Below the pieces are notes generated by a model that saw nothing but the letters and a program-made list of their open reading frames with translations, did no database searches and had not been told where the DNA came from. From Chloroflexota bacterium (GTDB taxonomy: Bacteria; Chloroflexota; Anaerolineae; Aggregatilineales; Phototrophicaceae), in assembly GCA_011523515.1 (NCBI GenBank), contig WTGO01000049.1, positions 1-64,000 on the forward strand: a stretch of 64,000 nucleotides of DNA, in the 5' to 3' direction. Shown here in pieces: positions 27,783 to 37,049 of this stretch (its first letter is position 1; each line of letters begins with the position of its first letter). The position numbers were made by a program, and so were the translations under genes.

Positions 27783-28175
27783 ATGGCGGAAATCCATCAA
27801 ATCCTCTTCAATATGCACATCTTGTACTCGCTGGCGCTGGGCGTGTGGGCTTGCGTCAGCGCCGCGCGCAATGAGCCAATCTCGGGCCACTATTTGGGCG
27901 CTGTCCTGACCTACGCGCTGCTCGCCGGCGTCACGCTGCTGGTCGGCATCGGCCTGTTGCTGACCGGGTTTCAGCCCAGCTCGGAACGCATCATCGTATA
28001 TGTGCTCTATATGCTGTGGCTGGCGATCATCATGCCCGGCCTGTTCAGCCTGATGAGCGGACGCGATGACCGTCAAGCCGCCTTTGCCTTCGCCCTGCTG
28101 GCCTTCTTCAATTTCACCACGTCGCTGAGCATGATTGAGCGGCAATTGGTCGGGCCCTGGGCGCCTGTGCCCTAA
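27783..28175 (+). CDS. small integral membrane protein, unknown function
   Basis: A 130-residue protein made almost wholly of four hydrophobic segments (about 9-28, 40-62, 70-90 and 97-116) with short loops and no catalytic motifs recognised. TATACT about 30 bases upstream may be a -10 box. It lies between the UbiA-type gene and the nucleotidyltransferase gene on the same strand, 48 bases after the former. I do not recognise the family. Confidence 0.6.
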   Translation: MAEIHQILFNMHILYSLALGVWACVSAARNEPISGHYLGAVLTYALLAGVTLLVGIGLLLTGFQPSSERIIVYVLYMLWLAIIMPGLFSLMSGRDDRQAAFAFALLAFFNFTTSLSMIERQLVGPWAPVP

Positions 28176-28194
28176 GCCGGGATTGAGCGAAGCC

Positions 28195-29535
28195 ATGTCC
28201 GGTGCGCAGGAGACTCATGGCCCGCCGCAACTCGACAACGGCGCCATCAGCGTGATTCTGGGCGAAGCGACAGCCCGGCTCATTGACATAATCGCTCGGC
28301 GAGCGCAAGTCGAAGAGCTTGCGCTTTTTCTCGTCGGCGGCGTCGTGCGCGATCTACTGCTCCGGCGGCCAAAGCTCGATCTCGACTTCGTCCTCGAATC
28401 CGATGCCATCGGATTTGCCGAAGCCCTGGCCGCGGATTTCGGCGGCGCGCTGCAAAGACATAAACCCTTTGTTACAGCGACCTGGGCGCTGGACGCAAGC
28501 GTTGCCGAGAAGCTGTCGCTGCCATCCGCCGGCCTTCCCGATCATATTGATTTTGCCCGCGCGCGTTCCGAGACCTATGCCTACCCGACTGCGCTGCCCG
28601 AGGTGGCGCCAAGCAGCATTGAGCGCGACCTTTGGCGCCGCGATTTCTCGCTAAACACCCTGGCGCTGCAACTGAGCCCGGCCCAGGCCGCCGGGACGCT
28701 GCTTGATGTCTGCGGCGGGCTCAAGGACCTGGAGCAGCGGCGGATTCGCGTCTTACACGAGCGGAGCTTCGTCGACGACCCCACGCGCATATTGCGGGCC
28801 TTGCGCTTCGCCCGGCGTTACGGATTCGAGATTGAGCCCGAGACCGCTGAATGGATACGCGAGGCTTTGCCGATGCTCGGGCGCATCACCGGGATACGGC
28901 TAGGCAGCGAGTTCGAACTGATCCTGCAAGAAGATAAAGCCGCCGACATCATTCTCGGCCTGCAGGACATGGGCGCCCTGGAGCGCATCCATTCGGCATT
29001 TCGCGTCAGCCCCGAACTGGAGCAGCGCTTGAGCATGACGCTGGACGGGATGCCGCGTTGGGCGGAGATTGCAACGGCTGATCTGGCGCTGCGCTGGAGC
29101 CTGCTGCTGGCGGACATCAGCGAGCGCGATGCGCATGCCGTCTGCCGGCGTCTCGACATGACGCAAGCTTTAACCCGCTCCGTCGCCGCCGGCGCGAAGC
29201 TCGTTGCTGACGCGGGCAGGCTCAGCGAAACAGGTTCTCGTCCAAGCGAGATTGCGCGCTTGCTCGATGGCGCGCCCGAAGTTTCATTGCTGGCCGCCTG
29301 GATTGCGCTGTCGCACCGCCCGGAGGCACGGCGAAACATCGACGACTACTGCGGCATTTGGCGGCATCAACGCCCCAGCATCAATGGCGTCGACTTGAAA
29401 CGAATGGGCATCCCGCCCGGCCCCCGCTACAAGTATCTTTTGGAAAGGCTGAGGTCGGCCCGGATCGATGGCGACATCGACACGCCGGAGGAGGAAGCGC
29501 GATTCTTGCAGGCGCTGATCACCGAATGCAATTGA
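28195..29535 (+). CDS. CCA tRNA nucleotidyltransferase / poly(A) polymerase family protein
   Basis: A 446-residue class II nucleotidyltransferase. The head domain shows LFLVGGVVRDLLLRRPKLDLDFVLE (GG motif with the catalytic DxD), RRDFSLNTLAL and RILRALRFARRYGF in the neck, the pattern of CCA-adding enzymes. It would add or repair the 3' CCA of tRNA. No HD or CBS domain is evident at the C-terminus. A split A-adding or CC-adding version cannot be excluded. The ATG at 28195 lies 19 bases after the previous stop. Confidence 0.85.
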   Translation: MSGAQETHGPPQLDNGAISVILGEATARLIDIIARRAQVEELALFLVGGVVRDLLLRRPKLDLDFVLESDAIGFAEALAADFGGALQRHKPFVTATWALDASVAEKLSLPSAGLPDHIDFARARSETYAYPTALPEVAPSSIERDLWRRDFSLNTLALQLSPAQAAGTLLDVCGGLKDLEQRRIRVLHERSFVDDPTRILRALRFARRYGFEIEPETAEWIREALPMLGRITGIRLGSEFELILQEDKAADIILGLQDMGALERIHSAFRVSPELEQRLSMTLDGMPRWAEIATADLALRWSLLLADISERDAHAVCRRLDMTQALTRSVAAGAKLVADAGRLSETGSRPSEIARLLDGAPEVSLLAAWIALSHRPEARRNIDDYCGIWRHQRPSINGVDLKRMGIPPGPRYKYLLERLRSARIDGDIDTPEEEARFLQALITECN

Positions 29536-29672
29536 CGCAGTGGCCTAACAGAATCTTTGAAACAGATTATTTAGCCTTGAGCAAGCTTCTCGTAATCATA
29601 TTCTGCCACCTTAAGAGAAATCGATTCCGAGACGACTCATCACGCGCAGCGGATTGAGCCGGAGGGGTGCAA

Positions 29673-31622
29673 ATGGAAAACGTAACGATTGGATTGGCGC
29701 TGGTCGCTGGCGTCTTGTCATTCATATCGCCTTGCGTACTGCCGCTGGTGCCGGCCTACATCGGCTATATGAGCGGGCGGCTGACGCACAACATCAGCCG
29801 ACAGACTACAGGCGGCGCGGCCGCGCCAGTCGGGCTGGCATTCCGTCTGCAAATGCTGCTGCACGGCATCGCCTTTGTCCTGGGCTTTACCGCCGTTTTT
29901 GTCCTGATCGGCCTTCTGACCACAGCGCTCGCCAGCGTCGCCGGCCAGCACGTCAGCACTTTCACGCAGATCATCGGGCGCATCGGCGGGCTGGTCATCA
30001 TCTTCTTCGGCTTCCAATTCATGGGGCTGGCGCCACGCTTCTTCGCCTGGCTGCGCAAGAAGGGACAGGCCGGCATTCTGGACAACGTTCTGTTGAGCAT
30101 CGCCTTGGCCCTGCTGAGCGGCGGCATCTTGTATTGGGGCTTCCTGGAACAGGCGATAATCGCGCTGCCGCTGACGGTCGCGCTGGCGCTGGCGATGTTC
30201 GCCAAGGGCGCCTTCACGCAGCCGGCGGTGTTTTGGAATAGTCTGCTGGAATGGCTGGAGGTTCTGCTCTACTCGGACACGCGCGGCGAAATCGGCTCGA
30301 GCGGGCGCGAAGGCTTGTTAGGCTCCGCCTTTATGGGCATGGTGTTCTCGGCCGGCTGGTCACCCTGCATCGGTCCCCTGCTGGGCACCATTTTGACGGT
30401 GGCCGCGACCGCTGGCGCCAGCAGCGGCGATATCGCCCAAGGCATGCTGCTCTTGACCGCCTACTCCTTCGGGCTGGGCATTCCCTTCGTCATCACGGCG
30501 CTGCTCTTGAATAGCGCGCAAGGCGTGCTGCGCCGCCTTCAGCGCCAAATGGGCAAGATCAAACTCGCCAGCGGCTCGCTGCTGGTGCTCATAGGCCTGC
30601 TGGTTTCCAGCGGCCAGCTGCAAAGCCTGAGCCAGACCTTTTCGCGGGGCGAATTCGCTGATTTCACCCTGCGCGTGGAAGAATGCGGCGTGGGCTTTTT
30701 TGAAGGCGGCCTCGGCCTCAGCCATGTCGGATCCTGCTTGAATGGCACGTTGCTGCCCGTCTCGATCAACCAGAGCGCCAGCGGCAAATTCTCAGCCGAA
30801 TCAACGACGCAAGAGTATCTCTTTCACGCCGATGCCGGCGACGTCATTGATGTAGAAGTGCGCAGCGTCAGCGAGACCATCCCTGACTTTGAGTTGACCC
30901 TGTTCGGCCCGGGCGATGGCGAGCTTGCGCGCGGTAGCAAAGTCGATAGCCTCATGGCGGACAACAACTTGTATCCGCTGATTGGGATTCCGCTGGAAGA
31001 TGAGGGCTTGTACCGAGTCTTGCTGCGCAACGCGTCCGCAACCGATGTGGCGCGCTTCCGCGTCAAAGTGCGCGATGCGCAGGCGATCGCCGGCATTGAG
31101 ATCGACGCGGATCCGGCGGAAGCCGAGACAGGCTCACTGGCGGTCGCGGCCCTGACCAGCCTGTCCGAAGTCGCCGACGATTTGGGACCGGCTGTAGGGC
31201 TGGCCGAGGGCAATCGGGCGCCCGCCTTCACCATCGACACGCTGGACGCAACCAGCTTGTCACTGTCGGACTTGAGCGACAAGGTTGTGCTCTTGAACTT
31301 CTGGGGCACCTGGTGCGGGCCTTGCCGCCGCGAAATGCCCGAATTTCAGAAGGCTTACGATGAATGGGGACCGCGCGGTTTCGAGATTGTGGCGATCGCC
31401 TACAATGACACCGAGGCGGCCATGGCGGACTTCCGCGACGAATTCGGTCTGACATTTACGCTGGCGCTGGATAGCAGCGGCGATATTAACGACGCTTACG
31501 CGATTCAGACGCGGCCCAGTTCCTACCTGCTGGGCAAAGACGGGGTTATCCTGGCGCGTCACTTTGGTATCATGACAGAGACGCAGCTCAACCAATTGCT
31601 CAGCGATGCCTTTGCCGCCTAA
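29673..31622 (+). CDS. CcdA-PPC-TlpA fusion thiol-redox protein
   Basis: A 649-residue multidomain membrane protein. Residues 1 to about 320 form a CcdA/DsbD-type electron carrier with the paired redox motifs FISPCVLPLVPAY and GWSPCIGPLLG. Residues about 350-470 look like a PPC (pre-peptidase C-terminal) beta domain (TTQEYLFHADAGDVIDVEV). Residues about 510-649 are a TlpA/ResA-type thioredoxin with WCGPCRREMP. Electrons would pass from cytoplasmic thioredoxin through CcdA to the exported thioredoxin domain. GGAGGGG lies five bases before the ATG. A second TlpA gene follows. Confidence 0.88.
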   Translation: MENVTIGLALVAGVLSFISPCVLPLVPAYIGYMSGRLTHNISRQTTGGAAAPVGLAFRLQMLLHGIAFVLGFTAVFVLIGLLTTALASVAGQHVSTFTQIIGRIGGLVIIFFGFQFMGLAPRFFAWLRKKGQAGILDNVLLSIALALLSGGILYWGFLEQAIIALPLTVALALAMFAKGAFTQPAVFWNSLLEWLEVLLYSDTRGEIGSSGREGLLGSAFMGMVFSAGWSPCIGPLLGTILTVAATAGASSGDIAQGMLLLTAYSFGLGIPFVITALLLNSAQGVLRRLQRQMGKIKLASGSLLVLIGLLVSSGQLQSLSQTFSRGEFADFTLRVEECGVGFFEGGLGLSHVGSCLNGTLLPVSINQSASGKFSAESTTQEYLFHADAGDVIDVEVRSVSETIPDFELTLFGPGDGELARGSKVDSLMADNNLYPLIGIPLEDEGLYRVLLRNASATDVARFRVKVRDAQAIAGIEIDADPAEAETGSLAVAALTSLSEVADDLGPAVGLAEGNRAPAFTIDTLDATSLSLSDLSDKVVLLNFWGTWCGPCRREMPEFQKAYDEWGPRGFEIVAIAYNDTEAAMADFRDEFGLTFTLALDSSGDINDAYAIQTRPSSYLLGKDGVILARHFGIMTETQLNQLLSDAFAA

Positions 31623-31643
31623 TCGGGTGTCGCCCGCCGCCAG

Positions 31644-32207
31644 ATGATCAGACTCACAGCCGTCATTCGCACCTTTGCCGCGCTCATCTGTTTGGGCGCG
31701 GCATTTGCGCTTCTGGCTCGCTCTGGATTGCCAAGCCGGACTGAACTCAAGACACGCGCCGGGACAAGCGCGCCAGGCGGGGCGCTATCAATTGGCGCGC
31801 CGGCGCCGCCATTTCAGCTATTGAATCTGTCCGGCGATAACGTGGCGCTCGACAGCGCGCCGGGAATGGCCACCATCATCAACTTCTGGGCGACCTGGTG
31901 CGCGCCCTGCCGCCAGGAGATGCGGGACCTGCAAGAACTCCAGGCCGGCCGGCCCGATTCGATTCGCGTGCTGGCCATCAACATGGGCGAACCCGCGGAA
32001 TCAGTGGCCGAGTGGCAGGCCGCGCTTGGCCTAAGCTACGACCTGCTGCTGGATGAGACGCTTGCCCTGTCGAAGCAGTACCTGGTGCGTGGCCTGCCGA
32101 TGACCTACCTGCTTGACAGCAGTCAACATATTCATCAGGTCTACTACGGGCCGGTGACGCGCCGTCAACTGGACAGCGATATTCAGCGCCTGTCGGAGCG
32201 CGTTTAA
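31644..32207 (+). CDS. TlpA/ResA-like membrane-anchored thioredoxin
   Basis: A 187-residue exported redoxin. An N-terminal hydrophobic segment (about 7-26) anchors or exports it, and the thioredoxin fold carries WATWCAPCRQEM with the active CxxC and a cis-Pro in GLPMTYLL. It lies 21 bases after the CcdA-PPC-TlpA gene and is likely its redox client, for example in cytochrome c maturation or disulfide reduction. No cytochrome c maturation genes are in view. Confidence 0.88.
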   Translation: MIRLTAVIRTFAALICLGAAFALLARSGLPSRTELKTRAGTSAPGGALSIGAPAPPFQLLNLSGDNVALDSAPGMATIINFWATWCAPCRQEMRDLQELQAGRPDSIRVLAINMGEPAESVAEWQAALGLSYDLLLDETLALSKQYLVRGLPMTYLLDSSQHIHQVYYGPVTRRQLDSDIQRLSERV

Positions 32208-32221
32208 GCGCAGACCGGACG

Positions 32222-33001
32222 ATGCGAGCGCTCAAATCCGCCGGACGACGAGTGAAGCGGCTGATGCTACGGACAGCCTGCAATTGGCTGCGCATTGTAC
32301 TGACGCTGCTGGCGCTGTACATCACACTGCCCTGGGTCGCGCCTGTTTTGGCCAAAGCCGGCTGGCACGGCGCCGCTGATGTCATCTACACGCTCTACAG
32401 CCCCTTCTGCCATCAATTCGCCTTCCGTTCGGTATTTGTCTTTGGCGCGCAGCCCTTTTATCCGCGCGGCGCGGCGGACAGCGCCTACGCGCCCTTCGAG
32501 CAATACGCGGCGCAATCCCAAGCCTTCCAGGCGCAGTATCGCCATTGGTCGGCTGTATACGCCGGCCGGGTTTCGTCGCCGCCGGGCAGCGCCGACGGGC
32601 TGCAGCAATTCAGCGTGGCGCAGCAAATCGCCGCCCGCCACTTTGTCGGCGACGAGACTTTTGGCTATAAGACCGGCTTGTGCGCGCGCGACCTGGCTAT
32701 CTATACGATGATATTTGTTGGCGGACTCATTTATCGACGCTACCGCTGGCGCATACGGCCCATGCCATTCTGGATCTTTGTAGTCGCCGGCTTGGGACCG
32801 GTTGGCATTGACGGCCTAAGTCAACTATTGAGCTATCCGCCCTTTGAGTTTTGGCCAGTGCGCGAGACGACGCCGATTTTCCGCATCGTAACCGGTGGCG
32901 TATTTGGGCTGATGAGCGCCTGGCTGGGCTTTCCCTATTTCGAGCGCTCTATGCAGGACCTCATCGTGGCGCTTCAAGCGCGCCCGGGCGAAGAACGCTA
33001 A
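32222..33001 (+). CDS. DUF2085 family membrane protein
   Basis: A 259-residue membrane protein. After a first helix (about 20-42) it has SPFCHQFAFRSV, then the GYKTGLCARDLAIYT motif and two or three further helices. The conserved Cys-His-Gln and Cys-Ala-Arg-Asp pattern is the hallmark of the uncharacterised DUF2085 family. It follows the thioredoxin gene by 14 bases and could belong to the same redox operon. No biochemical role is known to me. Confidence 0.75.
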   Translation: MRALKSAGRRVKRLMLRTACNWLRIVLTLLALYITLPWVAPVLAKAGWHGAADVIYTLYSPFCHQFAFRSVFVFGAQPFYPRGAADSAYAPFEQYAAQSQAFQAQYRHWSAVYAGRVSSPPGSADGLQQFSVAQQIAARHFVGDETFGYKTGLCARDLAIYTMIFVGGLIYRRYRWRIRPMPFWIFVVAGLGPVGIDGLSQLLSYPPFEFWPVRETTPIFRIVTGGVFGLMSAWLGFPYFERSMQDLIVALQARPGEER

Positions 33002-33021
33002 GCGGATCAGCGGCTTGGCGC

Positions 33022-33771
33022 TCAGTCTTCGTCTTGCGGCTTGCTCAAACGCGAAAGCCTGCGGTTCATATCGCCGGCATCGCTTTTGCGCGCTTTGGGT
33101 TGGCGCGGGTCGGGCTCTTCATCGACAATGATGAATCTGTTGCTGCGCGGCGCCGATCTTGGCGGCACAGGCTGAGGCTGTTCCCGGTTGATCAGGCTCT
33201 CCAGTCCGTCGCGCGCCTCGTTCAGCCTATCCGAAACGGCGCCTACAATGGGCTGCTCCCCGACCCGGGCGCGCAAACTGGCGCCGTCAACTGGAATGCG
33301 CGTTCGCCGCTGTGATGGTTGATGCGCAGCCGGTGGCCCTTGCATCTGACGGTCGCGTTCATCAAGAGCCGCTTCCAGGTTACGCATCTCTTGCATCAGG
33401 TGCCTGGTCAGGGCGCGGTGATCGCGCAATTCCGACTCGGCGATTGCCAATTGCTGCTGCTTGATATTGAGCTGACCCTGCAGCCGCCGCGCGCCAAATT
33501 CATCACCTTGGCGTACGCTGACGTCAATCTGCGCGTCCAGATCCGCCGCCTCCCCCATAAGCGCGTGGATCTTCGCCTGCAAGACATCCTCGAAGTCAAC
33601 CGCTTCGTCCAGGCGCCGGCGCAACGCACCCGCTGAATCGCGCGGGTTTTTCTCGGCATCATCGGCGTTCAAGCGAATCCGCGCCAGCGGGGAAGTCGGA
33701 TTCTTGCCCAGAAGCTCATTCACTTGCGCGTTTACCAGGGTAGCGATCTTGTCAAACAAACTGGACATCAT
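33022..33771 (-). CDS. PspA/IM30-like coiled-coil protein
   Basis: A 249-residue soluble protein. The start MMSSLFDKIATLVNAQVNELLGK matches the amphipathic N-terminal helix of PspA/Vipp1 proteins, and residues 50-150 are long charged helices. The C-terminal third is Pro/Arg-rich and disordered (about 150-249), unlike standard PspA. Such proteins assemble on membranes during envelope stress. TATAAT is found 36 bases upstream. It is convergent with the DUF2085 gene. The resemblance is clear only in the first 60 residues. Confidence 0.6.
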   Translation of the reverse strand: MMSSLFDKIATLVNAQVNELLGKNPTSPLARIRLNADDAEKNPRDSAGALRRRLDEAVDFEDVLQAKIHALMGEAADLDAQIDVSVRQGDEFGARRLQGQLNIKQQQLAIAESELRDHRALTRHLMQEMRNLEAALDERDRQMQGPPAAHQPSQRRTRIPVDGASLRARVGEQPIVGAVSDRLNEARDGLESLINREQPQPVPPRSAPRSNRFIIVDEEPDPRQPKARKSDAGDMNRRLSRLSKPQDED

Positions 33772-33806
33772 CGGTTCCTTGAAGTTCTTGCCGGGCAGGC
33801 GCTTTC

Positions 33807-33812
33807 ATTATA
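33807..33812 (-). promoter_or_regulatory. -10 box upstream of the PspA-like gene
   Basis: A perfect TATAAT on the minus strand lies 36 bases before the start. The -35 region is poor (CCAATT at 16-base spacing), which could mean an activator-dependent or alternative promoter. Confidence 0.45.
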
Positions 33813-33847
33813 GTGCAGATTCTCGGGAAATTGGTTCTGAAGGGGGC

Positions 33848-34396
33848 TCACTGCGCGGCGTCATTCAATATGTCTGTCAAGTCCTGCGCGGCGCGTTTCA
33901 GACGCCTGTCGCTCGCGCGCGACCAATTGCGCAACAACGCTTGCGGGTCGCCGGCGGCGATTCCGCGCCGGACCAGTTCTGCGCCCAGTTCGCCCGACGT
34001 CAGCCAGCGCCGCAGCGCCCGGCAGGCCTGAAAAGCCGCCTCCCCCTCCAGCTGATCGCCACATGCTTTTAGCAGTTGCAAGACCGGTTCCCAGCCCGCC
34101 CCTGGCGCGGCTTCGCCCAAGGCCCAGAAGGCGCTGGCGCGGCTCTCGCGGCGGCTGACCACCAGCTGGATTAAGCGGTCGACGATTTGCCCCTGTTCAT
34201 CCCGAGTTAGCCTTATGCGCGCTAATTCGCGTGGCAAGTCGGCTGCGCTCAACGGGTCATCACCGCCGGGCTGATGATTCGCTCTCCGCAGCAAAATGGC
34301 CAGCACAAACAGCGCATTCTCCCGCCGGTCGAAATCGGACGATTCCAGGCGACCAAATAGCTCGTTCAGGGCTTGATCACGGTGTCGCTTCTTCAA
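33848..34396 (-). CDS. alpha-helical repeat-like protein, unknown function
   Basis: A 182-residue, Leu/Ala/Arg-rich soluble protein. Paired helices such as ESSDFDRRENALFVLAILL and SRRESRASAFWALGEAAP look like degenerate HEAT-type repeats, which serve protein-protein binding. No catalytic motif is seen. Its start overlaps the stop of the upstream membrane gene (ATGA), so the two are translated together. Confidence 0.5.
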   Translation of the reverse strand: MKKRHRDQALNELFGRLESSDFDRRENALFVLAILLRRANHQPGGDDPLSAADLPRELARIRLTRDEQGQIVDRLIQLVVSRRESRASAFWALGEAAPGAGWEPVLQLLKACGDQLEGEAAFQACRALRRWLTSGELGAELVRRGIAAGDPQALLRNWSRASDRRLKRAAQDLTDILNDAAQ

Positions 34397-35874
34397 AGAT
34401 CAGTACTTTCGCTTGGCAGCCGCTGGCGTAAATAGACGCTCGCGACCGCGTCCCGATAGGCGAGACGCCAATCGTCCGCCGCCTCGAGCCGGGCCGATAG
34501 CGGACTTTCGCTCTCAATCAGCGCGATGCCGATATCGTGGCGCGAAAACACGTCCCGCCAGTCAGGCCCGCCAAATGCAGCGCTGGTATACTCGCCCAGA
34601 AAGTCGCGGTATAAATCGGTGCGGCCGTCGATGAATACCGGCAGCTCAGGCGCATGATATATCAGATACCCGCCCCAATTGTAGCTGTTGAACAGTTTTC
34701 CCTCGGGGGATACGGTCGCGAGAAATTGCAGCGCGCCCTGCGGATAATTCAGTTTGAGCGCCCGCTCAACCCCGCTCGCGCTTGAATGGTGGCGAAGCTG
34801 CGCCAGTGTACCGCCCGCCACCAGACAAATTAAAGTCAGATTCAGCGCGGCGCGGCCGGGCGATTCCAGCAATCGCCGCGGCAGCGTCCAGCCTTTTCGC
34901 TTCAGAAAGATGTCCAGGTGCGTCGACACCACTGGGACGGCTGTCAGCGCAAACAAAGATAGATGCCGTCCAGAGTAAAGCGCCATGAGTGCGGTACCAC
35001 CTACCAGAATCGCGACAGTCAGGTCGAGCCTGCGCCTGCTCGCCACGACGGACAGCGCCAGGACCGCAAGCAGCGCGACAAACGACCAGGTGATTGGCTG
35101 CGCGAAGTCCGGCGGTTTCCATTCCTGAATGAAGCTGCGCAGGCCGGGTATCGCCAGGGTCTCAAAGGGCGCCGAGTAAATCGACAAACCCAGCGGATTG
35201 ACCGGCAGCAGCAGGAGCGACAAGAGCGTGAGCGCGCACAGGCGGCACAGTACCGGCGTGGACAAGCCGCCGTCTCCGACGCCAACTACACGCTTCAGCC
35301 ACTCGCCCAGCACAAATCCGGCGATGAACAAATAAGCGACGATGAAGCCGCCGTGCAGATTGCTCCAGAGCCACAAGAGTACCGGCAGCGGCCAAAGCAC
35401 TGCGTCTCCGTGCTGTTGCAGGCGCCGCAGCAAGTACAGGAGCAACGCCGCGCCCACAAAGGTGAACATCTGTGGCCGCGGCGACCAGAACGTGGACGCG
35501 CAGGCCGCCCCCAAGACCAGTACGAAACCCTGCATATAGATGCTGCCGCGACCCGCTCGATAGGCGCAGTGCATACCCGCCAGCGCCAATGCGGCAGTGA
35601 AGAGCGTCATGCTCAGATGGCCGCCCGCGCGCCAGCTGACGAACATCAGTACCTGCGCCAGCCCGCCGTGATACTTGTGCAGCTTGCCAGTCTGCGTGTG
35701 AGAAAAGCTGTCGGCATAGATGAAGTCTCCGGTTTCGACAATCTGTTCCCCCATCCGCAGCTGCCACCACATGTCGGGATCAATCGCGACGCGACTGGCC
35801 AGCGCAAATAGCAGCAGATGGACGATGACAATCGCCGCCCGTTCGGTTGTCAATCGGCGTATCATGCGTGCCAT
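34393..35874 (-). CDS. polytopic membrane protein, GT-C-like
   Basis: A 493-residue protein with about ten hydrophobic segments. The first extracellular loop contains IDPDMWWQLRMGEQIVETGDF, a pattern typical of large bacterial membrane proteins annotated as putative GT-C-type glycosyltransferases with a DPD-type acidic motif. The C-terminal 110 residues form a soluble domain with GGYLIYHAPELPVFIDGRTD. I infer transfer of a lipid-linked sugar as a possibility only. It is coupled to the following helical-repeat gene by a four-base overlap. Confidence 0.55.
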   Translation of the reverse strand: MARMIRRLTTERAAIVIVHLLLFALASRVAIDPDMWWQLRMGEQIVETGDFIYADSFSHTQTGKLHKYHGGLAQVLMFVSWRAGGHLSMTLFTAALALAGMHCAYRAGRGSIYMQGFVLVLGAACASTFWSPRPQMFTFVGAALLLYLLRRLQQHGDAVLWPLPVLLWLWSNLHGGFIVAYLFIAGFVLGEWLKRVVGVGDGGLSTPVLCRLCALTLLSLLLLPVNPLGLSIYSAPFETLAIPGLRSFIQEWKPPDFAQPITWSFVALLAVLALSVVASRRRLDLTVAILVGGTALMALYSGRHLSLFALTAVPVVSTHLDIFLKRKGWTLPRRLLESPGRAALNLTLICLVAGGTLAQLRHHSSASGVERALKLNYPQGALQFLATVSPEGKLFNSYNWGGYLIYHAPELPVFIDGRTDLYRDFLGEYTSAAFGGPDWRDVFSRHDIGIALIESESPLSARLEAADDWRLAYRDAVASVYLRQRLPSESTDL

Positions 35875-36008
35875 GCGATCCTCACCAAGACTGACGCGAT
35901 TTGGCTTTCAGACCCTCCCGGCCCCGGCCCGGCGCGCGACCCAAATCCCGTCGCAAGACGGTAATTCTCTCAAACCGTAGTTTACATCTTGCGCTTTTTT
36001 TTGGGCGC

Positions 36009-36039
36009 TATAATATGAACTGACCGACTTCAAGAGGTG
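36009..36039 (+). promoter_or_regulatory. -10 box and strong ribosome site for the zinc-ribbon coiled-coil gene
   Basis: TATAAT at 36009-36014 is a full match; the best -35 (TCTTGC, 16-base spacing) is weak. AGAGGTGG at 36032-36039 lies seven bases before the ATG and fixes the start. Confidence 0.55.
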
Positions 36040-36046
36040 GACGACA

Positions 36047-36748
36047 ATGTCTGATGTTCTCGCGCTATACCGCATTCAACAGCTTGAATTGGAAATCATC
36101 GCTCAAACCAAACGTATCAAGGCGATTGACTTGCTGCTGAAAGACAATGCCGGGCTGCACGAAGCGGAAGCGGCTTTCGAGAGCGCCAAAGTCGCCTTTG
36201 ACGAAGCGATTAAGCGCGCCAACGAAATGAATCTGGAAATTGCGACGCTCATCGACAAGAAACAGAACAGTGAGACGCGCTTGTACAGCGGTGAAGTCAC
36301 CAATCCCAAAGAAATGCAAGACCTGCAAATGGAAATCGAGTCGCTGACGCGGCGCAACGAAGTGCTGGACGACGAGCTGCTGCGGATCATCAGCGATCGC
36401 GATGCTTGCCAGGCGACGCTGAATGAATGCGAGACCGCGCTGAACGAAATCGGTGAGGAGCGCAAAGAGGAAAACAAGAACCTGCTCAATGAGAAGAAGA
36501 GCTTGAATTCGACAGTAAAGACGCAACTAGCTCAGCGCAAAACCGCGGTAAAGGAATTACCAGTCGAGCTATTCAAAACCTACAATGTCTTGCGAACGAA
36601 GAAGTCGAACCGAGCCGTATCCGTGCTGAAGGACGATGCCTGCACCATCTGCGGGATCGAACAGAACAGCACGGTGATCACGGCCATCAATCGCAGCAGC
36701 GGCCTTGTCAACTGCCAGAGCTGCGGCAGGATCTTGATCAAACTATAG
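36047..36748 (+). CDS. coiled-coil zinc-ribbon protein (CT398/CdsZ-like)
   Basis: A 233-residue protein. Residues about 5-170 form a long, charged antiparallel coiled coil; the end carries a four-Cys zinc ribbon (CTICGIEQN and CQSCGRILI). This matches a widespread family (zf-RING_7/COG1579) proposed to act as nucleic-acid or protein chaperone. In many bacteria it neighbours YqfO/Nif3 or RNase H genes; here it stands with no clear partner. GC content is lower than its neighbours (many AA codons), as expected for its Lys/Glu-rich composition. Confidence 0.85.
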   Translation: MSDVLALYRIQQLELEIIAQTKRIKAIDLLLKDNAGLHEAEAAFESAKVAFDEAIKRANEMNLEIATLIDKKQNSETRLYSGEVTNPKEMQDLQMEIESLTRRNEVLDDELLRIISDRDACQATLNECETALNEIGEERKEENKNLLNEKKSLNSTVKTQLAQRKTAVKELPVELFKTYNVLRTKKSNRAVSVLKDDACTICGIEQNSTVITAINRSSGLVNCQSCGRILIKL

Positions 36749-36769
36749 GCGCCAGCCGCGCGCGAAGCG

Positions 36770-37015
36770 CTATATCACCAATTGAATGATTACGCTTATG
36801 CCCAGGAATACAACCAGCGGGCTTAAGTCGATACCACCCATGGGCGGCAACGCGCTGCGAATCGGCGCCAGCACGGGCTCAGTCGCCTGGTACAAGAAAC
36901 GCGCTATCGGGTTGTTCTGATCCAGATTAGGGATCCAGCTCATCAATACGCGAGCCAGCAATATCAGCTGATAGACGTGCAATACCCAGTACAGTACCAA
37001 AAACACTGAAGACAT
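36770..37015 (-). CDS. YggT family membrane protein
   Basis: An 81-residue protein with two membrane helices. The family motif LLARVLMSWIPNLDQNNPIARFLYQATEPVLAPIR is recognisable across residues 20-54. YggT/YlmG proteins occur with cell-division or osmotic functions, often in a cluster with yggS and pgeF, as here. The exact role is unsettled. Confidence 0.9.
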   Translation of the reverse strand: MSSVFLVLYWVLHVYQLILLARVLMSWIPNLDQNNPIARFLYQATEPVLAPIRSALPPMGGIDLSPLVVFLGISVIIQLVI

Positions 37016-37049
37016 TCTCTTGCCTCTCTTTGCGCTCTAAGCCTTCGGA

